Shown in pieces: positions 1 to 5,155 of a stretch of DNA of 9,272 nt. A program made the translations under genes and the position numbers. The stretch covers positions 1 through 9,272 of the forward strand of contig PMKB01000008.1 of NCBI GenBank assembly GCA_003157595.1. Reading direction: 5' to 3'. Position 1 is the stretch's first letter. The number at the start of each line of letters is the position of its first letter. This DNA comes from Solirubrobacterales bacterium. Its GTDB lineage: Bacteria; Actinomycetota; Thermoleophilia; Solirubrobacterales; Solirubrobacteraceae. Below the pieces are notes generated by a model that saw nothing but the letters and a program-made list of their open reading frames with translations, searched no databases and had not been told where the DNA came from.

Positions 1-121
1 CGACGGCGCGCTGCGGATGGCGCCACGCTAGGTGGCGCTGGGGCGTCGCCGCGTGGCGGGGTGGCAGGCGCCGGACGGACGCGGGCAGGAGAGTTGGTGG
101 TGGCGCGGACCTGCGACGATG
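1..121. other. Left edge with no assignable gene; possible tail of an upstream gene
   Basis: No complete gene fits here. One plus-strand frame entering from the left reads DGALRMAPR and stops at TAG 29-31; another stays open until TAG 124-126, inside the hairpin that follows. Neither stretch is long enough to choose between them. A short perfect inverted repeat, GCGCCAC at 20-26 and GTGGCGC at 32-38 around GCTAG, brackets the first TAG. The context CGCTAGGTGGC is close to the CGCTAGGCGGC that surrounds the stop codon of the lipoprotein gene at 916-918, which mildly favours the TAG at 29-31 as a real gene end. Low confidence. Confidence 0.25.
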
Positions 122-157
122 CGTAGAGCAGCGCCGTTGTGCCGGCGCTGCTCTACG
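122..157 (+). terminator. Perfect 15-bp hairpin, probable intrinsic terminator
   Basis: CGTAGAGCAGCGCCG (122-136) and its exact reverse complement CGGCGCTGCTCTACG (143-157) flank a 6-nt loop TTGTGC. No T-run follows, but strong hairpins without a U-tract are commonly proposed as terminators in high-GC actinobacteria. It lies before the lipoprotein gene and most likely ends a transcript coming from the left. The perfect symmetry means it could act in either direction. Confidence 0.7.
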
Positions 158-237
158 GGCCATCGCTCTCGCTCCCGTCTCGGCGGACCATAACCGCTGG
201 CGGTGGGGATTGCGAACCGGAACCGTCAGATCCTCCG

Positions 238-918
238 ATGAGAGTCCTCACCACAGCCACACCACTCGGCATCGCTCTCGCCCTTGCGGCGACGCTCGCC
301 GCCTGCGGCTCGAGCGCGCCGGCCACCGTCACGGTCACCAAGACCACGCCGGCGAGCGCGAGCACGACCGCCACGACGCCCAGCCAGAGCTCGAGCTCGA
401 CGTCCCGCTCCTCGACGAGCGCGAGCTCGACGAGCTCCTCGACGAGCGCGAGCGCCACCTCCACGGCGAGCACGAGCGCCAGCGCGACGAGCTCCACGAC
501 GACGACGCGCACCGAAACAGCACCCGCCTTCGTCGGCACCAATCCGACGAGCACCACAGCGGCGGGCCGCGAGCTGGACGCTGCGGTCGCGGTGCTCGCG
601 CGGCACGGCTACAGGGCCCTCAGCACGGCGACCTACGACGCCGGCGACACCCTCCGGGTGCTGATCGGCAGACAGCCCGGGACAGCACAGGAGCGGGCGT
701 TCTTCTTCGATCAGACGATCTACCTCGGCACCGACGCCAGCACGCCGAGCGGGCAGATCACGCTCGTCGACGAGAACGACACCGAGGCGATTCTCGCCTA
801 CGGGATCTACCGGCCTGGCGCCTCGGCGCCAAGCTCGCAGCGCCGGGTTCACTTCGCGCTGGACATGGGCCAGCTCAGCGCGCTGGACCCGTTGCCGAGC
901 GTCGCGGAACGGCGCTAG
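238..918 (+). CDS. Ser/Thr-rich lipoprotein, possibly LppP/LprE-like
   Basis: This predicted 226-aa secreted lipoprotein has a signal peptide (MRVLTTATPLGIALALAATL) ending in the lipobox LAAC with Cys23 as the lipidated residue, so it should be anchored outside the membrane. The ATG at 238 is chosen because it directly begins the signal peptide; an upstream GTG at 139 in the same frame lies in the loop of the terminator hairpin and adds a non-signal-like N-terminus. Residues about 27-105 are a low-complexity Ser/Thr/Ala linker. The remaining domain (about 108-226) contains AFFFDQTIYLGTD and AILAYGIYRPG, which resemble the actinobacterial LppP/LprE lipoprotein family; this family call is from memory and tentative. 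The last residues, SVAERR, and the TAG stop are encoded by the first partial copy of the downstream tandem repeat. No clear Shine-Dalgarno sequence is visible. Existence and lipoprotein nature are secure; role unknown. Confidence 0.85.
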   Translation: MRVLTTATPLGIALALAATLAACGSSAPATVTVTKTTPASASTTATTPSQSSSSTSRSSTSASSTSSSTSASATSTASTSASATSSTTTTRTETAPAFVGTNPTSTTAAGRELDAAVAVLARHGYRALSTATYDAGDTLRVLIGRQPGTAQERAFFFDQTIYLGTDASTPSGQITLVDENDTEAILAYGIYRPGASAPSSQRRVHFALDMGQLSALDPLPSVAERR

Positions 919-1262
919 GCGGCCGCGCCCGAAGCGTCTCGGAATGGCGCCCGGCGGCCGCGCCCCGAAGCGTGACGGGGCGACGCTAGGCGGCCGCGCC
1001 CGAAGCGTGACGGAACGGCGCCCGGCGGCCGCGCCCGAAGCGTCGCCGAACGGCGCCCGGCGGCCGCGCCCCGAAGCGTTACGGGGCGACGCTAGGCGGC
1101 CGCGCCCGAAGCGTCGCGGAACCGCGCCCGGCGGCCGCGCCCCGAAGCGTTACGGGGCGACGCTAGGCGGCCGCGCCCGAAGCGTGACGGAACGGCGCCC
1201 GGCGGCCGCGCCCCGAAGCGTCGCGGAACGGCGCTGGGCGGCCGCGCCCGTAGCGTTACGGG
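898..1262. repeat. Tandem array of 35/36-bp GC-rich units between convergent genes
   Basis: About ten head-to-tail copies start at 918, 953, 989, 1024, 1059, 1095, 1130, 1166, 1201 and 1237, with a partial copy before (898-917) and a truncated last copy. Each begins GGCGGCCGCGCCC, containing a NotI site, then GAAGCGT (GTAGCGT in the last), then a variable 15-bp end. Two main ends alternate irregularly: one like GACGGAACGGCGCCC in 35-bp units (918, 989, 1024, 1095, 1166) and one like TACGGGGCGACGCTA in 36-bp units (953, 1059, 1130). The unit at 1201 is a hybrid. The 36-bp units have four C instead of three after the NotI site. The array fills the whole gap between the two convergent stop codons. 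No coding function is supported. Confidence 0.93.
1086..1117. repeat. Inverted repeat spanning a unit junction in the array
   Basis: GCGACGCT (1086-1093) and AGCGTCGC (1110-1117) are perfect 8-bp inverted arms around a 16-nt spacer that holds the palindromic NotI site. At the other junctions of the same kind (about 988 and 1165) only the inner five pairs, ACGCT with AGCGT, remain, because the following unit begins GTGAC rather than GTCGC. The array could therefore form hairpins in RNA from either strand and act as a bidirectional transcription end; this is inference. Confidence 0.5.
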
Positions 1263-2980
1263 GCGGGGGTGCCGCCGGTCGCGCCGGAGGCTCCGGCAAT
1301 TCCGGTCGAACCGGTGGGCCCGGTGGATCCGGTGGCCCCGGTCGCTCCCGTCGCACCGGTCGGTCCCGTCGCACCGGTCGGGCCTGTGGCTCCGGTGCCA
1401 CCGTTCGGCGAAACGGCCCACTGGACGGGGATCGGCGTCAGCGCGAGCAGCGCGGGCCACGTCGCCGCGTCCGCCACGCCCGTGGCCGGCAGAGCGCGCG
1501 AGCGTTGGAACGCCTCCAGCGCAGCCTTCGTCGTGGCGTCGAAGATCCCGCTCGTGGGCGTCTGCGGCTCGGCGGCCGCGAGGTGCTCCTGCAGCCAGAC
1601 GACCTGGTCGCCGCGCGAGTGCAGAGCCAGCGCGGGCCAGGACTGATCGAGCGTGACGGGAGCGGTGTCGGTCAGCGGCGCCGACAGAGCTCCCCACATC
1701 TTGGCCGTCGCCGACTGCCAGTCCCACCACGACAGGCCCGGGGCGCCGTAGGCGGCTGCCACCTGGCGGAAGCGCTCGATCTGCGACGCCGGCACGCCGC
1801 CGTAGAGCTGGCCCAGCGGCACGATCGGCCGCCCATAGACGCGGTTCTGGACAAAGGTGTGGCCGTACGCGACATCCGGGCTGTCGCCGATCGCGTGCCA
1901 GTAGATCTGCGGCACGTTGTACTGCGCGCCGCCGGGACCGAGGAATACCGAGTAGGGCACCGACTCGTGGTAGTCGACATACGGGAAGGACGCAAGGCCG
2001 ATCGGATAGCCCGCGCCTACACCGGCGCGCAGGTCCTGCATGTAGGTCTGTGCCGCCGCGTACTTGCCGTCGTACTCGACCTCGGCGTCGATCACCAGAC
2101 AGTCGGCGCCGGCCTGGACGGCGCGGACTCCCAGCGCGGCCTCCTCGGCGGGGTGACTGCCATAGACGTACTGCCAAGCGCAGATGTTGAGGCCCAGCGC
2201 GTGGACCTGCGCGACGAGCGCAGGACTGAACTGCGACCAGTAGTTCGAGCCGCCATCGGAGCTCTTGACGTAGAGCGTCCTGATGCCGGCGGCCTGCGCC
2301 TGGGCGGCGATCTTCGCGACATCGCCCCGATCGGAGTCGCTGAGATACCAGATCCACATGCCCGGGGCGTCGAGCGCCGAGCTGGTGGGCGCAGTGGTGT
2401 CCACCGTGCCGCCCGGGGCAGGGGGCCGCGGCGCCGGAGCCGAGAGGACCGCGATCGGCCCGTAGAGCTTGGACTTCACGGTTTTGGACGCGGCCACGTA
2501 GATGCGCCCGCTGGACGCTCCCTTGGGGATCGTGACGGCGAGCCCGTGATTGGTCGGACGCAAACGCGCGCCGAGCGCGCGCGTGTGGGCCGCGCTCGCG
2601 CGGCCCACCGGGAAGAACACAACGAAGTCCTGCCGGAGGTTGTGTCCGCGCAGAACCAGCTCGCCGGTGACCTGGACGACGTGCGGGTTCTTTGCGCAGA
2701 CGGTCTTGCGCACCTTGTAACAGCTGGCCGCAGTGATGATCGGAAGCGCGGGATGCCGGCTGACCGCCGTGGCGCGCCTCGTGGCCGTGACGCCTCGAGC
2801 CGGCGTTGTCTTGATCGTGCTGGTCTTGCTCGCGCTGGGCGTCGTCGACGTCGAGACGGCGTTGGCCGCCGGCGCGGCGGCGCCGCCGGTCGAGGAGCCG
2901 GCCTGCGCCGAGGAGGCGCAGACGGCCAGCGCGATCAGGGCGAGCGCGAGGTTTGGGAATATCCGCGAGAAAGAAGTCAT
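1256..2980 (-). CDS. Secreted TIM-barrel protein with peptidoglycan-binding domain and collagen-like tail
   Basis: This 574-aa protein begins with a signal peptide (residues 1-27, cut after SSAQA) and a Ser/Thr/Ala-rich linker. Residues about 85-180 look like an IPT/TIG beta-sandwich ([26 protein letters not shown]), with a Cys87/Cys95 pair at its start. Residues about 205-425 can be read as eight barrel strands ([76 protein letters not shown]). They carry an acidic cluster D298, E300, E302, D304 at strand four, as expected for a glycoside-hydrolase-like or lysozyme-like active site. Residues about 452-514 are a PG_binding_1 domain ([24 protein letters not shown]). Residues 527-571 are 15 Gly-X-Y triplets, 13 with Thr at Y. 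It is probably cell-wall associated; the substrate is unknown. No clear ribosome-binding site precedes the ATG; the stop TAA lies inside the last repeat copy. Confidence 0.9.
   Translation of the reverse strand: MTSFSRIFPNLALALIALAVCASSAQAGSSTGGAAAPAANAVSTSTTPSASKTSTIKTTPARGVTATRRATAVSRHPALPIITAASCYKVRKTVCAKNPHVVQVTGELVLRGHNLRQDFVVFFPVGRASAAHTRALGARLRPTNHGLAVTIPKGASSGRIYVAASKTVKSKLYGPIAVLSAPAPRPPAPGGTVDTTAPTSSALDAPGMWIWYLSDSDRGDVAKIAAQAQAAGIRTLYVKSSDGGSNYWSQFSPALVAQVHALGLNICAWQYVYGSHPAEEAALGVRAVQAGADCLVIDAEVEYDGKYAAAQTYMQDLRAGVGAGYPIGLASFPYVDYHESVPYSVFLGPGGAQYNVPQIYWHAIGDSPDVAYGHTFVQNRVYGRPIVPLGQLYGGVPASQIERFRQVAAAYGAPGLSWWDWQSATAKMWGALSAPLTDTAPVTLDQSWPALALHSRGDQVVWLQEHLAAAEPQTPTSGIFDATTKAALEAFQRSRALPATGVADAATWPALLALTPIPVQWAVSPNGGTGATGPTGATGPTGATGATGATGSTGPTGSTGIAGASGATGGTPAP
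1268..1402 (-). repeat. Nine-bp codon repeat encoding the collagen-like Gly-X-Thr tail
   Basis: On the minus strand this stretch encodes 15 consecutive Gly-X-Y triplets, mainly GAT, GPT and GST. The near-identical 9-bp units make it prone to length change by slippage. It ends about ten bases before the TAA stop, after which the separate 35/36-bp non-coding array begins, so two unrelated tandem repeats meet at the end of this gene. Confidence 0.9.
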
Positions 2981-3074
2981 CAGACGATGCCCGGTCGAGG
3001 GCCCCCGATGAGCTGAACACGCCAGAGTCGGCGTCGTCGCGGTGGTGGCGCTTCCCTCCCCATGGTTAACGGCG

Positions 3075-3107
3075 CCGGCGCGAACGACCTGAAGAGCGTA
3101 GCGCCGG
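3075..3107. promoter_or_regulatory. Inverted repeat between two minus-strand genes (terminator or operator)
   Basis: CCGGCGC (3075-3081) and GCGCCGG (3101-3107) are perfect 7-bp inverted arms around a 19-nt spacer. They lie in the 171-bp gap between the end of the zinc-binding gene (3152) and the start of the secreted barrel protein gene (2980), both on the minus strand. It could end the first transcript or be a protein-binding site for the second; nothing in the sequence decides. I see nothing else assignable in this gap. Confidence 0.3.
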
Positions 3108-3151
3108 ACTGAAACATTCGTCTCACGGGTCCCGGTGGCGCGGCGCAGGCG

Positions 3152-3424
3152 TCAGGAACGGCCGCGAACCCGGCTCCAGAGGCCGGGCTTGCGCGGCTGC
3201 TTGGCTTCCCAGTCCTCCTTCAACGGCAGCCTGCCGGCCGCGCGGGCACGCATCACGCAGGCCGTGTGGGCGTGGCGTCGCAGGCTGTGGTCCCCTTCGG
3301 GGAAGAGCAGCATGTGCTCCGAGAGCGCCGGCAGGTGGCGCCCGCAGATCGGACAGCGGTAGGTCGCCGGCTTGCGGTTCGCCGCCGGACGCACCTCCCA
3401 CCACGCCGCGGCGGGAAGGCTCAT
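3152..3424 (-). CDS. Small conserved zinc-binding protein
   Basis: A 90-aa basic soluble protein whose core is YRCPICGRHLPALSEHM followed by FPEGDHSLRRHAHTACV. Cys24 and Cys27 form a CxxC knuckle, and His51/His53 with Cys56 give a plausible second half of one zinc site (His30, His37 and His46 are further candidates). The C-terminus is rich in Arg/Lys and Trp. From memory this resembles short uncharacterised proteins of Thermoleophilia; I cannot name a family, and a nucleic-acid or protein-binding role is only inferred from the fold type. The ATG at 3424 is preferred. The longer in-frame start at 3496 would overlap the divergent hydrolase start and adds 24 residues without a recognisable feature. 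It is transcribed away from the alpha/beta hydrolase with a 65-bp shared upstream region. Confidence 0.72.
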   Translation of the reverse strand: MSLPAAAWWEVRPAANRKPATYRCPICGRHLPALSEHMLLFPEGDHSLRRHAHTACVMRARAAGRLPLKEDWEAKQPRKPGLWSRVRGRS

Positions 3425-3489
3425 GACCGAGCCGCAAGCGACGATCGAGAGGTGGCCGGACGTCTCACAAATAGACTCGTTGGCGAAGC
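3425..3489. promoter_or_regulatory. Shared divergent promoter region
   Basis: These 65 bp separate the start of the small zinc-binding gene (minus) from the hydrolase gene (plus) and must hold both promoters if the chosen starts are right. An AT-richer island CACAAATAGACT is present. TAGACT at 3472-3477 fits a TANNNT -10 hexamer for the hydrolase, 12 nt before its ATG. I see no convincing -35 on either strand and no clear promoter for the minus gene. Confidence 0.35.
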
Positions 3490-4443
3490 ATGGCACCGCG
3501 CAAGCGCATCCTCCCCTCGCCGGCCCGGCCGGCGTCCCTGGCCTCGGCGAGCCGGGCGGGATCTGACTACGGCCTCAGCGATCAGCCGGATTGGCGCACG
3601 GTCGCGTGGCGCAACCACCTGCGCGCGGTGACCATCGATGCCCGCCGGGTCCACCTCGTCGACATCGGCTCCGGCGCACAGGCCCCGGTGCTGTTCGTTC
3701 ACGGCCTCGGCGGCCGCTGGCAGAACTGGATCGAGAACATCCCACGCGTCGCCCGCGAACGCCGCGTGGTGGCGCTCGACCTGCCCGGCTTCGGCCGCTC
3801 CCAGCTGCCAACCGCGCCGATCTCGATCGCCGGCTACGCGGCCGTACTCGACCGGCTCTGCGACCTGCTGGAGCTCGAGTCGGTCGTGCTGGTGGGCAAC
3901 TCGATGGGCGGGGCGATCGCCGCCGAGACGGCTCTGCGCTTTCCCGCGCGCGTCGAGCGGCTCGTTCTGGTCTCCGCGGCGGCGATCTCGATAGCCGACT
4001 TCAACCCGGCGCCGACGGCAGCGCTGATGTCTGCGATCAACCGCACGCCGCTCGGCAGCCCCGCGGGCGTCCGCGCGACGATCGGCCGCCGGCGCGCCCG
4101 TCACCTCGCATTCGCCGCCCTCGTGCGACACCCCACGCTGATCGGCACCGACACGCTGTGCGAACTGGTCGGCGGTCGCGGGGCGCCCGGGCTCGTCGGG
4201 GCGATGGCGGCGATGATCTCCAACGAGCTTCGCGCGGAGCTGTCGGAGATCGCCGCGCCGGCTCTGATCGTTCACGGCCGCAACGACATGCTCGTCCCCG
4301 TCGCGGACTCGGTGTGGCTGGCGGAGCAGCTGCGCGGCGCACAGCTCGAGATCTTCGAAGACACCGGGCACCTTGTGATGCTGGAGCGCCCGGTCCGCTT
4401 CGACGAGTTGCTGCTGCGCTTCGCGTCGGCGCAGATCAACTAG
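3490..4443 (+). CDS. Alpha/beta-fold hydrolase
   Basis: This 317-aa cytoplasmic protein is a full-length alpha/beta hydrolase with the catalytic triad visible. The nucleophile elbow is GNSMGG with Ser138, the acid is Asp266 in VHGRNDMLVP, and the histidine is His294 in DTGHLVMLERP. HGLGG at 71-75 is the oxyanion-hole loop, and VVALDLPGFGRS at 93-104 is the usual strand-loop after it. Residues about 170-250 form the variable helical cap that sets substrate choice. Members include esterases, lipases, C-C bond hydrolases and haloalkane dehalogenase relatives, and the substrate cannot be read from sequence. The first 30 residues are a basic Pro/Ala-rich extension. The gene ends 8 nt inside the convergent zinc-ribbon gene. 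Baeyer-Villiger enzymes make esters and are often near esterases, so a functional link with the neighbouring monooxygenase is possible, but the two are not in one operon. Confidence 0.93.
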   Translation: MAPRKRILPSPARPASLASASRAGSDYGLSDQPDWRTVAWRNHLRAVTIDARRVHLVDIGSGAQAPVLFVHGLGGRWQNWIENIPRVARERRVVALDLPGFGRSQLPTAPISIAGYAAVLDRLCDLLELESVVLVGNSMGGAIAAETALRFPARVERLVLVSAAAISIADFNPAPTAALMSAINRTPLGSPAGVRATIGRRRARHLAFAALVRHPTLIGTDTLCELVGGRGAPGLVGAMAAMISNELRAELSEIAAPALIVHGRNDMLVPVADSVWLAEQLRGAQLEIFEDTGHLVMLERPVRFDELLLRFASAQIN

Positions 4444-5155
4444 CGGACCGCAGGGGAACCGAGGTATCGGCGCGATCGCGGTTGCTGAAATCGGGGCCGT
4501 CGCAGATCGGCTGCGCGGCCTGCGGAAGCACCAGCTCCAGCTCGTCGAGCAGGCTGATGTTGGCGGCCGACAAAGTGACCGCGACGCCGACCGTCTGGCT
4601 GCAAGCGTCGAACTCGAACACCGCGTAGTCGGCGCCCTCGAGCTTGTAGAGGAGCTCCCAGGCCGAGCCGGGCCCTTCCCCCGGGAGCGCAACGGAATAG
4701 AGCAAGCCCATGGCGACGCCCGGGGTGTTGCGCAGCTTGACGGCCAGCGCCTGCGCTCGCGAGTGGGGCGTGCCGCCGACGGGCTTGGTCGCCTGGATCA
4801 GTTCGGAGTCGGCCGTCTGCGACGGATTCACGAAGCCGGCGATTGCGGTTCCGTGCGGGCCCGCGAGCAGCTCGTCGTTGTAGCCCGTGGGCTCAAGGGC
4901 CGAGAGGTCGGAGCTGCGGTAGAGCACATAGCGCAGACCGCTGTTTGAGGCATCGACGATGATGCGCGTCACGAGGACCGCGACCGCCACGGCGGCCAGG
5001 CAGACCAGCAGGCCCCGCCAGTTGAGGATCGGCCGGTGCCTGAACTGGCGGGCTCCGCAATACGGGCAATTCGCGCTTGCCGCGTGGATCTCGACGGAGC
5101 AGTTGTGGCAGATCCGCGTGCGTGGCGCCTCGACTGTCTGCTCCTGCGTGCTCAT
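4436..5155 (-). CDS. Membrane-anchored zinc-ribbon protein of unknown function
   Basis: A 239-aa protein with an N-terminal zinc ribbon (CHNC at 16-19 and CPYC at 30-33), one transmembrane helix (about 48-67, RGLLVCLAAVAVAVLVTRII) and a C-terminal domain of about 170 residues. With the ribbon in the cytoplasm, the large domain would be outside the cell; its Cys185 and Cys218 could form a disulfide. I do not recognise the outer domain. The ATG at 5155 overlaps the TGA of the upstream monooxygenase gene as ATGA, so the pair is very likely one operon with coupled translation. The open frame continues far upstream in the antisense-free register of the monooxygenase gene, but that part is Arg/Ala/Pro-rich shadow and is not used. 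Its stop overlaps the last 8 nt of the convergent hydrolase gene. Confidence 0.85.
   Translation of the reverse strand: MSTQEQTVEAPRTRICHNCSVEIHAASANCPYCGARQFRHRPILNWRGLLVCLAAVAVAVLVTRIIVDASNSGLRYVLYRSSDLSALEPTGYNDELLAGPHGTAIAGFVNPSQTADSELIQATKPVGGTPHSRAQALAVKLRNTPGVAMGLLYSVALPGEGPGSAWELLYKLEGADYAVFEFDACSQTVGVAVTLSAANISLLDELELVLPQAAQPICDGPDFSNRDRADTSVPLRSAS

Noticed and set aside
898..1262. CRISPR array
   Set aside because: Units are continuous with no unique spacers and there are no cas genes; variation is between a few related unit ends.
2586..2607. Perfect 9-bp hairpin TGGGCCGCG / CGCGGCCCA with a 4-nt loop
   Set aside because: It is inside the barrel protein gene (IPT-like region, residues about 125-132) and such stems arise by chance in DNA this GC-rich.
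944..3016. 690-codon plus-strand open frame across the array and opposite the barrel gene
   Set aside because: Its product is Arg/Gly-rich with no domains, and the opposite strand has a signal peptide, PG-binding motifs and collagen triplets. GC-rich DNA keeps the antisense frame open.
1092..3020. 642-codon minus-strand open frame in a second register of the barrel gene
   Set aside because: Arg-rich, low-complexity product without family motifs; shadow of the real frame at 1256-2980.
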